DNA of 64,000 nucleotides from Tillandsia leiboldiana (taxonomy: Eukaryota > Streptophyta > Magnoliopsida > Poales > Bromeliaceae), in NCBI GenBank assembly GCA_029204045.2, contig CM055081.1:7051014-7115013 (forward strand). The letters run 5' to 3'. Every line of letters begins with the position of its first letter. Position 1 is the stretch's first letter. Positions 25,012-37,130 of this stretch are shown here, piece after piece. The translations under genes and the position numbers were made by a program. Below the pieces are notes generated by a model. The model saw only the letters and a program-made list of their open reading frames with translations. It made no database searches and was not told the origin of the DNA.

Positions 25012-25183
25012 GAAAAATGCTTTTTGTACACTCCTAAGGAGGTGTATATCTTACACCCATCTATTCAAAGATTGAGTAAATTTCACTGGTCACATTAAGG
25101 TGACCAGTAAAAAAAGTCTCATCCTTGAATAGGTGGGGTGTACATCATACATTCCAAAATGGAGTATATGTTTAGCATTCCTT
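25012..25183. mobile_element. Mutator-like MITE, family A (diverged)
   Basis: Ends GAAAAATGCT and ...TTAGCATTCCTT match the family-A termini. Flanking 9-mers ATTGAAATA and CTTGAAATA agree at 8 of 9 positions. The central hairpin (CACTGGTCAC...GTGACCAGT) replaces the TCACTTGATGTGACC core of the other copies, so this is a distinct subfamily. Confidence 0.75.
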
Positions 25184-25499
25184 CTTGAAATAAAAACAAC
25201 AAATTCAAAATTTTAAATAAATGTAACATTGACTAATTCAAATAGAATAAATTAAAAAAATTAGGTAGTAAAACCATATAAAATCTTAAAATAGTTTAGA
25301 CAGCAGCAGATTCAAAGTGGTATAAGCACCCGTAACATCAAATCATTTACCTTGCTTTTGCTCGACCATAGAAAGGAAATTAACATCCAAGTGCACATCT
25401 GAGAAACTACACTTTGATCTCTCCGTGTGCTCCACCTCACTCAATAATATTTCTATAATAATAATAATAATAATATATCCTTAATTCTACGTTAACGCG

Positions 25500-25586
25500 T
25501 ATAAATTAAGCTACATGTATATATATATATATATAATCCTTCATTGTTTGTTCATCTCTCTGTGACTCTACACATCATCTATTGCG
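25500..25586 (+). promoter_or_regulatory. Core promoter region of the DUF761 gene
   Basis: A TATATATATATA tract at 25518-25535 lies about 50-70 bp before the ATG at 25587. This is a plausible but non-specific TATA element. A CTCTCTGTGACTC leader follows. Confidence 0.35.
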
Positions 25587-26033
25587 ATGGGAAAAGCTAA
25601 AGCAGCGTTGGGAGGCCGCGTGTGGCAGCTCCTGCGCCTGGCGTTGATGAAGGGCGGGGCGTTCCTCGACCTCAAGACGACGGCCGTAGGGCGGCGGAGT
25701 GTCCACGACCAGCTCCGGTACTACGGCGAGCACGAATTCTCCTTCGACGAGACCCCCGCGTTCCGGTTCAAAACCCCGTCGGTACGGTGGCAGCTGCTGC
25801 TCTCGCGGATCATCTCCTGCATTACTCCTGCAACTGCTGATCACTTCAACGACCACAACGACGGAGCGAGAAGTAGAGATCGCGAAGAAGCGTATTATGA
25901 TGATGATCGTGACGATGACAATGGTGAAAATGGATTGGAGTGTGAAGAGGGAGTGGAGGAGATTGATCTGAGAGCTGAGGAGTTCATTACAAGGTTTTAT
26001 GCGGAGATGAAACTGCAGCCTCAACTATCTTAA
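25587..26033 (+). CDS. DUF761 / Avr9-Cf9 rapidly elicited-like protein, 148 aa
   Basis: Plant-specific protein of the DUF761 (cotton-fibre / ACRE146-like) group. Molecular function is unknown; some members are induced by defence elicitors or affect growth when over-expressed (family knowledge). The N-terminal block (residues ~8-80) has GGRVWQLLRLALMKGGAFLD, then LRYYGEHEFSFDETPAF and RWQLLLSRIISC. The middle is acidic and Asp/Asn-rich with no fixed structure. The C-terminal motif EEFITRFYAEMKLQ (about residues 131-144) is the DUF761 signature. No signal peptide; two short hydrophobic stretches look like amphipathic helices. Single exon, GC-rich at the 5' end. The start is the first in-frame ATG and places the conserved block where the family has it. 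Confidence 0.88.
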   Translation: MGKAKAALGGRVWQLLRLALMKGGAFLDLKTTAVGRRSVHDQLRYYGEHEFSFDETPAFRFKTPSVRWQLLLSRIISCITPATADHFNDHNDGARSRDREEAYYDDDRDDDNGENGLECEEGVEEIDLRAEEFITRFYAEMKLQPQLS

Positions 26034-26103
26034 TTAACAAGTTTATGTTATTTTTTTTTTTTTGGTTTGTTTGTGTACGTTTTTTTTGTATTTTTTCGCT
26101 TGG

Positions 26104-26888
26104 TTGAGATATAAAAGAGAATTAGTTGTACCGGAGATAAGTATAAATTTTGAAACAAGCTGGAACTAATGTAAATTTATGTTTGGTTGGATTTTAGATT
26201 AGTACCCGATATAAAAAAAATAGTGTTTGAAAATAATTGAAGAATAAGAGTAATAGAGAATTAACTTTTATGTTAAAAGAATAAAATATCTTTTTCTTTT
26301 TAGTTTTTTTTTTTTTAAATTAAAATTTCAAAATTTATTCAAATTTTAATATTTATTAATTTTAATTTTTATAAAAATTTTAAGTGGGAGAAAAAAAAAA
26401 GTTAATTTTTAAATTTTAAGTAGAAGTAAAAATTTTAATTTTTAAATTTATATAAATTTTTAAAAAATTATAAAAAAAATTATATAAATTTTAAAATTTT
26501 AAAATTAATATTATTTTTTTTAAAAAAAATAAAATAAAATTTTTAGATTTATTAAAATATAAAATTAAAAAAATTAAAATTTATAAAATTTAAAATTTAA
26601 AATTTAAATATTTTTTAAAATTTAAAAATTCTAATTAAAAAAAAATCAAAAAAAAAAAGAAAAAAAAAGAAAAAAAAGAGGCAAAGGGCCGAGTGCCTTG
26701 GAAAGGAGCTTATTCTGCGTTGTTCCGGGGAAGGGGGGAACCCAAATCCCCCCTCATACCGGGTTGTCCCGATTTTTATCTGGACAATCCGGTAAGAGGA
26801 GTAATAGGTATCCACACCTATTCCCCATCCCTATTTTGTTTGGATACAAAAGAGGATATCCCTCCTTTGTATTCAAACCAAACAACAC
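26104..26888. mobile_element. AT-rich PIF/Harbinger-like element
   Basis: Shares a long block with 3195-3300 (ATTTATGTTTGGTTGG and following) and ends at the right with ATTCAAACCAAACAACACC. The left end is less typical and may be truncated just after the DUF761 3' UTR. The interior is AT-rich, and the open frames near 26690-26960 are readings of the right arm. Confidence 0.5.
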
Positions 26889-27059
26889 CTATTAGTATAC
26901 CTGATTTGTTATATATGTATATATATACACACATACACACCGCGCGTTGTAAAAATTATGGATAGGTTTTTAATCCGAGGGAGAGAGTTTTTGTCATGTA
27001 ATTCATTTTTTATATATAGTTTTTGAGTATGTTTATAATTACATTTATTTATTTATTTA

Positions 27060-27420
27060 TTTTGTGTTAGGTCCGGTTGAGTCGAAAAGTTTTGCCAAGT
27101 GCGCGCTGACTGTTGATCTGACCCGATCTGCTATCGGCTTCGGAGTATGATCCTCTGATGTGAATGCATCGCATACCAAATAATTAGTTCGATGAGAAAT
27201 TTCTTCGACTGGGTTCTTCTCACTCAAACACCGAGCCAGCTTCGGCTTGGAATACCCGAAACGGAGGGAACCACGAAAGGTTTAATAAAAGACACTCGAC
27301 CGAAAGAGCCGAATGATTTTGTATTATTCTAAAGGAACGGGATACAAGGTTCGATTACAATTAAGAAATTTTTAGAAAAATTATAAAACTAGCTGTAAAG
27401 AAATTAAAATTGTAAACTTA
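27060..27420. mobile_element. Retroelement fragment, class uncertain
   Basis: A less AT-rich block containing GGTCCGGTTGAGTCGAAAAG and GACTCGGCTC-like words resembles the style of the LTR remnant at 16502-17600 (AAGCCGAGTCAA, TTCGACT words). It is cut on the right by the insertion at 27421. No ends or coding seen. Confidence 0.3.
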
Positions 27421-28364
27421 GGTACCGTTTGGATACAGGAAGGAAAAGAGGTTATCCCTCCATTTTACCTCAACGGTAAAACGGGAGGAGAAAACAAGGA
27501 ATAGTTGTTTCCCTCTATTCCGGAATAATTCAGGATTGGGGCGGAACAGGGGAATAGCTGTTCCCCTCCACAGTTGTTGTTCCAATTTTTTTTTTTCTTT
27601 TTTAATTAAAGTTTTTTAAATCATAAGATATTTAAATTTATAAAATTTAAATTTTTTTTTATTTTATAAATTTTAAAATTTTTAACTTACCTTTTAATAA
27701 ATATAAAAATTTAATTTTTAATTTTTTTTAAAAAATGAATTAATTTTTAAATTTTTAAATTTATACAAATTTTTTTATAAATTTTTTAAAATTTATACTA
27801 ATTTTAAAATTAAAATTTTTCTCCCACTTTTATTTTTTTAACTTTAGAGAATTTTTAAATTTTATAATTTTTAAAATTTTTAACTTTAATTTTTAATAAA
27901 TTTACAAATTTATAAAATTTTAAAATTTATTATTTTTAAAATTTATACAAATTTTTATTTTTAATTTTTAATAAATTTATACCAAATTTTTAAAATTTTA
28001 AAATTTATACTAATTTTTATATACAAAATTTTGAATTTTTAAAAATTTATAAAGTTTCTAAAACCAAAATTTTTTTAATAATTATTTTTATATATAAGTA
28101 AAATATAAATTTAAATATTTTTTTAATAAATATTTTTAATTAAATATTTAAAATCATACCAGCAAAATTTTTATCTTAAATTAAAAATTTAATCCCCGCT
28201 ATAATTCTTATTCCTCTTTAACTTATCAAACACAATTTTTTTTATATCCAGTGCAACTCTTATACTTAACCAAACACAAAATTACTTTAGTTCCTACTTG
28301 TATCTGAACTTATGCCTATCACAAGAATAACTAATTTTCCCTTATATCCGAACAAAACGCAGCC
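27421..28364. mobile_element. PIF/Harbinger-like MITE
   Basis: Begins GGTACCGTTTGGATAC, ends ...AAAACGCAGCC, and is flanked by TTA on both sides (27418-27420 and 28365-28367). The AT-rich non-coding body is the reverse orientation of the member at 59988-60963, with shared terminal text (TTATATCCGAAC / GTTCGGATATAA). Confidence 0.75.
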
Positions 28365-28367
28365 TTA

Positions 28368-29640
28368 GTTTAGAAAAGTTGCAAATCTAGTTTAGAAAGC
28401 GGTAAATACAGTTATTGATCGAATGTATTGAATAGCAATGGTGGTTTCTGACTTACGCGATTGCAAGACTCCTATTTCTTTGATGGTTCACTTACTTATA
28501 CTAGTCCGAACCGTGTGTATATCCGTCATTTCAATGTGATTTACGGTGACTCATCGCGTATCTCTCAACCATTTTTCTTTGTGGTCATCTCTTCTTGACT
28601 TAATAGTAGCTTTTTTTTGCCTACTTTCATCCCCGAGATTTGTGTACCGAGACGTGATCCTCAGCGATCGCGGGCGCCACTTGCCATACTTGCGTCTGTT
28701 ACGAAACTAGCGCCCTATATTTTCGTCCATTTTTCTGTTAGGATCGATACTCCTGTGTCTCGATCTTCGTCTTCCTTGGGCTTATGGATCCGAGTTTTGA
28801 TCAAATTATGATCTCGCTTTTATCCCTCGTTATCGATCGGCTGAGGGAACCGATGATCCTATTTTCTTCATGCAGCCGATCAGAGCCGGCCTTGGTCGAG
28901 ATAAGATCGTTTCTTATCGGCCCAAGATTCTATCTGCTGACTCCTTTAGTCAATATTTGCGCCACGTGTTGTTTTACGATTTGACTGTGTCCCTTTTCAT
29001 GTTGCGATATTTTTGGCTTCAACCGGTGCTTTTATACATGTATATATTTTACTCATTTGGTTAATTATGTTTAATGTGTTAGTAGATAATTAGTTTGGTC
29101 AATATATATAAAAGTAAAACAAATCAATTTGACTTTACCAAATTAAGTCAAGCTAATTAATCTACTTCCATTAATGCAACACCTGGTTGTATTTGGGTTA
29201 GGGTTTTAATTTTTTTTTTAGAGAGGTGTTAATTAATTATAATGATTGCCAAGGCCCTAATTAAGTTCTTAGATTAATTAATGGCGATCACCAAGAGCAA
29301 TTTTTAGTTCATGCAGTTGTTTTTGAAGGTCTTAGTTAAATATAAAATATATAAATATTATTTTTTTTATTTTAATACCGTTTAGTATGATTAGACAATT
29401 TTTTTTTTTTTTTTTTTGATAAAATTATAGAAATTATATAGAAATCACGACTATTTTCATATAGCATTTTTTTCGAAATTTCAAATGGGACCTTAGATAA
29501 TAGTACTGCTACACAAATCTTATCGGATTCGGATCCTTTACGGATCTAACCCGAATCCAACCTATTATTAATGAATCATTAAGTCCGCGAGAAAGGTAGG
29601 TGTGGTGGGCTCGGACGAGCGGATCAAACGGTATTCCGCC
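28368..29640. other. Intergenic DNA, no gene recognised
   Basis: The part at 28600-29050 has near-balanced base composition and several 60-70 codon frames in overlapping registers, but none shows a domain or a consistent frame. It may be an old retroelement piece. The rest is AT-rich with a T tract at 29400-29417. Confidence 0.4.
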
Positions 29641-29649
29641 ACGTGGAAA

Positions 29650-30281
29650 TTACTGATTGGCATTTTTTTTCTTTATTTCAACCAATAGGGATTTTCCACG
29701 TTGCAAAGGACCGAAACTCGCTGTTCGGGTCAAACAGCGAATCGGAGCCCTCACGAGTCCCCTCGCCTCCTCGGACGAAGCTAATTCTCAAACGTTCCCA
29801 TACGGTTTTCTATGCGGAGGCACTCAGCGTCGGTTCATCTTCGGCGTCGGAAATTAAAAAAATCATCACTAGTGGACAGATCCGTGCCCGCATATAGTTT
29901 TATATGCGGGGAGTCTGATGCGAGGAATCCTGGACTGAACCGTTCGGAATTTGAAATGGATCTCCTCCCTCTCCTCCCTCGCCCAAAAGAGCCGTTGGGT
30001 TTTTGTTGTTTTTTTTCCTTTTTTTTTAAAAAAAAAAAAATGTAATTTTTTCGATTTATAGCCCCAGAAACTGTAAACAATTTAATGCCCCAATCCCCAC
30101 TCTCTCTTTCTCTCTCTTCCCCCTCGTTAATGGTTTCGAACTCCTCCTCGTCTTCTCTCTCTCTCTTTCTCTCTCCTCGTCGGCCCACGAATCGCTAACG
30201 CGAAACCCTAACCCTAGTTCGAGCTCCGATCGTAGTGAGTTGGGCGAAGAAGAACCCTGGATCTCCTAGGGCACTCTCGAG
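29650..30281 (+). promoter_or_regulatory. Promoter and leader exon of the TRM-like gene
   Basis: CT-rich sequence (about 30100-30178) precedes GAAACCCTAACCCTAG, a telo-box, and then a donor CTCGAG|GTTAGT at 30281/30282. An acceptor TTTGTAG ending at 30646 would give a leader intron of about 365 bp before the coding exon at 30755. The transcription start is unknown. Confidence 0.5.
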
Positions 30282-30754
30282 GTTAGTGAATCTTTGCTTG
30301 GGGTTCCCCTTGGGGGATGGGTTTGTAGGGTTTTGTAGCACGAGATGTGCCGAAGGGGGGATTAGGTGGTGGATGGTATTTGTTTTTGCTTATGGTTTTG
30401 TTGATTGAGGCGAAATGGTTTGGAAAGATGTTTTTTTTTTTTTTTTTGAAGTTTAATGTTTTGTTATAGTTAGAACTAGGTGTTAATCCCTTTTTTGAAA
30501 AAAAATTTCTGACTCGATCAGCATATCATGCTTTTACTGTTGGATTTTCCATTGTTTTTCTGATTAAATGTACTGGATTGGAGAAATATTTGGTGTATGA
30601 TAATGAATCAGTTCCTTGTGGTGTGATTAATTTGTGGCCTTTGTAGGGATTTGATGGGCCTTTTTGGTGAACCTGAAACAGATCGCACCTTTTTCTTTGC
30701 AAATGTGGAAGTAAAATAGGCTGGGACTGAAGCGCACTGAAGTGTGGAGTGAGA

Positions 30755-33700
30755 ATGGGAGCAGATAAGGGAGGCTCGAAGAGCGGTGGATTCTTCCATT
30801 TGTTTGATTGGAACAGGAAATCTCGAAAGAAACTGTTCTCAAATGTGTCACCTGGTAATTTTTATTCCCTATGATCCTTTATTTTAGTGTAAGTTTGATG
30901 ATGTTTTATCAAGAGGGGTTGTGTTTAGCTCTATCATTCTTCCTTATACTATGGTTTGATCTTTCAGAGGGCACAAAACAAGGAAAGAGGAGTGAAGATA
31001 ATTTGCCAACTACTCGGTTTTGTTTGGTGAGTTTTCGAAGTTTCCAAGTCTAAACATGGCTTTACTGGAGCCTCCTCAGAAGGGCTGTTGTTTGATTGGA
31101 GCTTTTCGAGGAAGCGCTAAATGCTTTCATATTTAAGTTGTGTCACTAGATTCTCACACACTAGAAGCTTAAGCTTCAAACTGGAGCTTGTGCTTTTGGG
31201 TCCAGATGCTGCCACTGCCCTAGGCTCTTGATTTTTAGTTTGTCTCCAAAGCTGTGCCAATTAGGCACGGAGTATACTTTCGGGCCTGCTTGGCTCGGCT
31301 AGAGCTTTTGTTCAATTGCTATTCAAGGAGAGTGCCCCGGCCAAATAGGCATATGCGGCTGTTATTGTTTTTGGGTCACATTAGTACAGTGTATTATAGT
31401 ATCAATTAGTCACTCCTATTCACTTGTACTGTTATTTCCAGGCTGATGAGGGTGATAACATTGCTGTATCAAGCATCAAAGGAAGTAGCGATTACAGCTG
31501 TGCTTCTTCTGTTACCGACGAAGATGGAAATGGGACTAAAGTACCTGGAGTAGTCGCCAGGCTTATGGGTTTAGATTCAATGCCTGTATCAAATGTTTCA
31601 GAACCCTATTCCACTCCCTTTTTCGACCGACGATTGCTTCGAGACAACCATAGCCTCAAAAGAAGCCCCGAATTGAGCAAGAACGACCCATTCAATCATT
31701 TGATGAATAGGGGCGAAGGTTATATTAGGAAGCCAGTGGAGTCGAGGTCTCAAAAGATGCCGAGCAGCCCAATAGAGAGGTTTCAGACAGAGATCCTACC
31801 TCCTAGGTCTGCTAAATCCCTACCGAGCACTCATCACAAGTTGTTATCGCCAATAAAAAATCACGGGTTTTCCTCTGCCAAAAATGCTGCTCAAATTATG
31901 GAAGCAGCGGCAAAGATCCTCGAGCCGAGACTTCAAGCTAGTAGTGCTAAGGGGAAAGCCTCTTCATTTGGGTCATGTTCGGTTCCTTTAAAAGTTTGTG
32001 ATCCAAAGGAGAGTATGATAGTCTCTCAGAGGACATCTAGGCTGTTACAGTTAAGTAAAGCGCCTGTTGATACAACCGATGTCAGGTTCTCTAGAGGGCA
32101 ACCACTGAATAGGACTTGGAATAGCCCAGAGGACATTGTCATATTCAGGCCCTCTCCTGATCCTTATGAAATTAATGTAGGAAATGCAAAGGGTAAGGGA
32201 AAATCTATCAATTTAGCAGTCCAAGCAAAGGTTAATGTCCAGAGAAGGGAAGGTTTAAGTTTAAGCGCGCCAAGTATGAATAGAGGAATTCAGAAGGAGC
32301 ATGAAGAATGTAGATTAAACCAACATAGTCGCAACCAACCCAACATTCAAAAGAGTAAGCATCAAAAGAAGCAATTGTCCGGCAATGCTTCCAGTGTCCT
32401 TAGGCAAAACAATCAGAAACAGAATTGCCCACAGAACAGAAACAAGCTAGGTGCGAACAAGTCCGTTGCTAGTCAGCAAGGGAGAAAAGTTTTATCTCTC
32501 GAAGCCTCTTCTGGAAAACACAGGAATGTAAATAAAGTTTCCGTGAATTCCAGAGTTGGTTATAGAAAAGATGTCGTCGAGACCACTGTCCCAGAAAGGG
32601 ACGGATCTTCGTCAATTAACAAGGACTTCCCTCAGAAGAAAAGGTTGATTGCGAAGAGCTTTAGTGGTGAGAAGAGTACATTTGTGGAGAACTCATTCAG
32701 TAGAAATGAAAAACGTATCCAACCTAATGTAATGATTGACGAGTATACAAAGTGGAATAAGGATGATGGGCATTCTACAGATGTTGTGTCCTTTACATTC
32801 ACCTCTCCGTTGATTAAGCCATCAAGTGGATCCAGATTGTCCTTTAATGTTGAACAAAATGCTTTAGATACAAAAGGTAAAAACTTATCGTCGATGGGAT
32901 TTGATGTTATTAATGGTGATGCCTTGAGCCTTCTTCTGGAACAGAAGTTGAAGGAACTTTCATCTGTTGCTGAATCATCACATAACTTCAGCAAGGCTGG
33001 GAGCTTTTCGCCCTTTGGTTCTACTTCACGAGAACCACAATTTTCTAGTTCTGATTTTGCGAAGACTGAACAAGGGAAGTTTGAATTTGGGCCTTCCAAA
33101 GAGAAAACTAATATATTTGACTATTGCCTTTCCTCAGCCAATGGTCAGGTCTTCGGGATGAGCCAGAATTTACAGGTATGCTGTGCTTTCCAAGATTTTT
33201 TATCATTTGCGCAAAGTAAGGATTTAAGCGTCGTGGCACGGGGTCGTGCCGAAAACTTGTCGGCACGGTATGGCACGGTGCGTGCCGGGCGGTGCCCATC
33301 ATGAGTGCCAGTCACAAAAAATACATGCGTGCCGACATATAATGGCATGTAATATTTATTTTCTTTAGCAACAAAATTTTCTAATTGTTTATTATGTATT
33401 TTTATCAAATATTTTGAACTTTATTGAAAAAATTACCTAATAATTTAAAGAAAAAAGAGTTTTGAGTTGTGCCATCGGCACGGGGACTGTATCGTGCTGG
33501 TATCTTGTTGGCACGATATGGCATGGTGGATACGGCACCCGTGCCGATGGATATTTAAATCCTTGGCGCAATGTTATATTTCCTTGGCGCAATGTTATAT
33601 TTAAATCCTTGGCGCAATGTTATATTTCCTTAAATCTGTGATTGTAACTATTGCCACTTTCACGGAATCTGTATTTAACCTTGTTTGGTTCAGGACAGTG

Positions 33701-35530
33701 ATCTTGTTTACTGCTCTTAGAAGGTCGTTAATCTACCCTGCAGTGGAGCATGCAAATTTATTTTATTGAAAATGCATCTTATGATCATTAACTGCTTAAG
33801 ATGGAAAATGATTGAGACTAAGCATCTGTGGCATGATTCTAAATTCTATCATAATTTGGAGTTTTGTCCAGAATGAAGAGTAAGCATAGTAAAGACACCA
33901 AGTTATCCACATGGTTCAAATTTCTAGCTTGAATGATCGTGTATAACTAGATTCTTATACATATCATTATAATGGACCAGTTGACAATCAGTGGATTACT
34001 CAAGCGTGCATAGTAACGGCTGCAGTGTTGCACTGTTCATGTTGTTGAGTCCTACATTCTTAAGATTTTTCCTTAGTTGTTAGACTTTTCTGACCAAAAC
34101 CTCAAATTTTTTGAATCAAGAATAATTAGCAAGATCCTAAAAACACAAGTCTGCGTGAAACTGAATTTGAATTCAATATCTAAAGTAGTTATCTATAGAC
34201 TACACTACATGAAATATCTCCTTTTTCAAATCTTCATTTCCCATTTTAATTAATAAACATTGCCATTTTCTGACCGTGTAATTCCGTTGGTCTGAAATGA
34301 ATAAAGAGTTCTCCCTTTGATTTGATTTGATTTAGACAAGTGGGTTATTATCATATTCATTGCTTTCGTCAATTGATAAATTTTTCTGAACCTCTTGAGA
34401 CAAATCGTTAGTTTACTGAGGTGTTTACAGACTTGTTCTAAGGATTGCTTTCTTGATGGGTGTAACTTGTATTTTGCTACCTAGGACTGCCATATTGAGA
34501 CTTTCATTTTATCTTTATTGCCCCTTTTCTTCTAACAGACTGTAATGTGAAGGAGGTAAAAAGATAATTTTTGTGAACAAGATGCCAGATGAACTTAACT
34601 GATTGCGCTTTCTTCTAAATGTCTTTCTTAGGTAACAAAACAGGGAGAATGTAGCAGTAGCTACGACACTCGTAAGGAAGAAGACGACCACCACCTTAGT
34701 CCCCTCTCTATACTTGACACCACCTTCTCAATTGAGAGTTGCCTCTCACTTGAGAGCTCAGGTAGCAGTAATGGTAAGCTGCGAGTCACGTAGTTATTTC
34801 TTTAATGTTTTTTCTTTTACCTGATTTATCTACTTAAAATTTATTACTTTTCCTACTGCAAGGGTTGAAGAAGTGCTCTTCCTCAGTCCAAGCTCTGAAT
34901 ATTACTTGCTCAAGCAAAGCATCATCAACTGAAGCTGAAATGGATTTATCCGATTCAGCTTCTTCTGCTTTCCAAGATACCTCAGATATCCTCGATACTA
35001 TTACTGTTAGTGAAATTAAAACAAGCAAATTTGAGCTTCGGTACATCAAGGAGATACTATCCAGCACAGAATTGGGATCGGACGATCTTGGTTCATTGTT
35101 TATACGTCTTCATGCTGGCGAAAGTTTGGACCCTCTCCTCTTTGATAAGTTGGAAAGTAATCGAAGTAGAATTACAAACGGAAAAGAGATTGTGGATAGT
35201 AAAGCCAACAGAAAGCTGTGGTTTGATTGTGTTAATGAATGCTTGGAATTGAGGCATGGGTTCTACTTCGAGGCAGGATATAAGGCATGGAGCAAAGGGA
35301 TAATAGCAACTAAAAAGGGACTCGAAAGAGAAATCTTCGATGAAATTACGGAATGGAAGAGCATGGGCGATTGGATGGTGGATGATCTTGTGGACAAAGA
35401 CATGAGCACCCAGTTGGGTAAGTGGGTGGATTTTCAAAAGGAAGCATTCGAGACTGGTGTGGACATTGAGGGGGAGATTTTAAGCTCTTTGGTTGATGAA
35501 ATTCTTGGAGATATCTGCATCAAAGTGTAG
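30755..35530 (+). CDS. TRM/LONGIFOLIA-like protein (DUF3741-DUF4378), 900 aa, five coding exons
   Basis: Members of this plant family (TON1-recruiting-motif / LONGIFOLIA-like) associate with cortical microtubules or the TTP complex and affect cell shape; this role is family knowledge. Exons by GT-AG and phase are 30755-30854, 30968-31026, 31442-33175, 34632-34773 and 34863-35530. They total 2,703 nt with phases that join exactly. The N-terminus MGADKGGSKSGGFFHLFDWN and RKSRKKLFS is the conserved opening. SSIKGSSDYSCASSVTDEDG leads into VVARLMGLDS (about residues 90-99, DUF3741). The DUF4378 domain covers roughly residues 733-897 (SKFELRYIKEIL, then WFDCVNECLE and EILGDICI near the end). The centre is disordered, basic and Ser/Asn-rich. 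Intron 3 (1,456 bp) contains a foldback MITE. A probable 3'-UTR intron follows the stop. Confidence 0.9.
33218..33564. mobile_element. GGCACGG-rich foldback MITE in intron 3 of the TRM-like gene
   Basis: Ends AAGGATTTAA and TTAAATCCTT are inverted repeats. Inside each end are complementary GGCACGGG / CCCGTGCC blocks and several GGCACGGTATGGCACGG-type words. It starts 42 bp after the exon 3 donor. The reading frame that runs on from exon 3 into it is an intron read-through, not coding. Confidence 0.7.
33561..33631. repeat. Three-copy tandem repeat at the MITE end
   Basis: CCTTGGCGCAATGTTATATT is present at 33561, 33582 and 33607, with alternating spacers of zero and AAAT. The first copy overlaps the last bases of the MITE, which suggests slippage or a local duplication at the insertion site. 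Confidence 0.85.
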
Positions 35531-36000
35531 CATTGATTCTCCACAAGTGTAAGTTCATTGTTTCTATTGATTCCAGTTCTTGTTTCGCAGGCAGGTTTAT
35601 TACTTTCAATGTTAGACTTATAATTCAGAATTAGTGCGCAATTCTGATTCCTAATCCATATCTTTGTGTGTCCATTTATGTTTCAGAAAAAGCTGAGAAG
35701 GAAGGGTACTGCATCAAGGTCGACTTCAGATCGGACCAAGCTTGGGCTCTCTCTGCCCAGCTGAGCCGGCTTTGGACCAGTTATTGGCCGTTCAATTTGG
35801 CCCAGCGCAAGTTTTTGGATGGTCTACAACAAGCTATTGAAGAGGCCACATAATGCAGACTATAAAAGGTTGATGTACTCTGATTTGTATGTGATTATTC
35901 TCCATCAGACACTGTAACAGCTATTTACATAATTAATTTTTCTGATCAGTTTAATGGTATAAACATATTCAGTGCCCTTAGATATAGGGCATCAGAGATT
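35531..36000 (+). other. 3'-UTR of the TRM-like gene with a probable intron and a coding-like frame
   Basis: A strong donor (AAGT|GTAAGT at 35549) and acceptor (GTTTCAG ending at 35686) define a 138-bp 3'-UTR intron. The downstream exon has an open frame through 35853 (TAA at 35851-35853) that reads like ordinary protein (FRSDQAWALSAQLSRLW, then RKFLDGLQQAIEEA). It has no ATG within the exon, and joining it to the upstream exon gives a TAA at the junction in that phase. I do not recognise the peptide. It is described, not called as a gene. Confidence 0.4.
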
Positions 36001-37130
36001 CAATGACTCAATCAATCCTATGTAAATTGGTCAGTACTTGATGCTCTTTGCTGCTTTGCTTATCTTATGAAACTATGGTCATTTGTTTAAAAGAGGTGTG
36101 GAAGGAAAAATTATACTCATAAAGGTGGTGGATAAGTTGTGCTCTACTAATTATGATCTTTTTTTTTTTTTTTTGCACAAGTTGTGTTTTCTGTAGATTG
36201 TGCTGTGCTGACTTATTCCATGTGATATGTCCAATTTAATTTTTTACTTTAGTCCCCTATATATATATATTTTTGTGTATATTGCCTCTAATTTTTATAA
36301 TTTTTTGATTAGTTAGTCCCAATCGTCCAAAATTCACTTAATTTTGACATAGTAAACTATGTCATCTCTCGTAATACCCTACTTAGTAAACTATGTCATC
36401 AGGATTCAATAGTCTCTGATCAATCTCAACACTAATTTTTTAAAATTTTTAAAAAAGTTTAATAACAAATTAAGATTTTGTAGTCACATCGTATGCAAGG
36501 TCTTTGATGCAAGATTGGACTTGATATATTTTTTTTTTAAGAGAAAACTAGTATGCTATTTGTTCTATTTATTTTTTAAAAAATTAAATTTTAGCTAAAA
36601 ATATAAAGTAATTAGACTTCAATAGCTGACTTTGATGCAATAATGGAAATGTAGGGTGAAAGTTAGACACCAATAATGATGTAATCTTTTTCCCCTTTTT
36701 TCCTTTATGTGATGTTTACATTTGTGCACAAATTAATGCCTTAATTAAATAAATTGTGGACAACATAAATATAATGATAAGGTTTTTGTAAATGCGAGCC
36801 CACATGCACCTCGGCCTCTTTCAATTTGAAGAGTTTACAGCTTTAATTAATTTTAGTGGGTGTTTGCCCTCACTTTTAAAAAATAATTTTGATTTTATTT
36901 TTTTTTATTTTTTTTTTTTTGTCTCAATAGGATGTTTGGAAATCTTATTTTCAAATTTTAATTTAAAATTTTTGAATTAGTTTTTTAATTTTAGAAGTCC
37001 AAAATCTGATTTTTAAAATTTGATTCTGATTTTAAACTTAAATTTTAAATTTTTATTTTTATTTTTATTTTAGATTTAATTTTTAAAAATTTATATAAAT
37101 TAAAATTTAGCATTTTAAATTTAATTTATT
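36001..37130. other. Intergenic DNA, no gene
   Basis: Downstream of the TRM-like gene the sequence becomes AT-rich. A short direct duplication (CTTAGTAAACTATGTCAT / ATAGTAAACTATGTCATC at about 36345 and 36383) is the only structure noted. Confidence 0.45.

Noticed and set aside
25575..26024. 149-codon antisense frame over the DUF761 gene
   Set aside because: Shadow of the sense gene, which has the conserved DUF761 C-terminal motif.
33176..33304. Continuation of the TRM-like exon 3 frame past 33175
   Set aside because: A good donor at 33176 and exact phase match to the acceptor at 34631 show it is intron; the extra residues come from the MITE.
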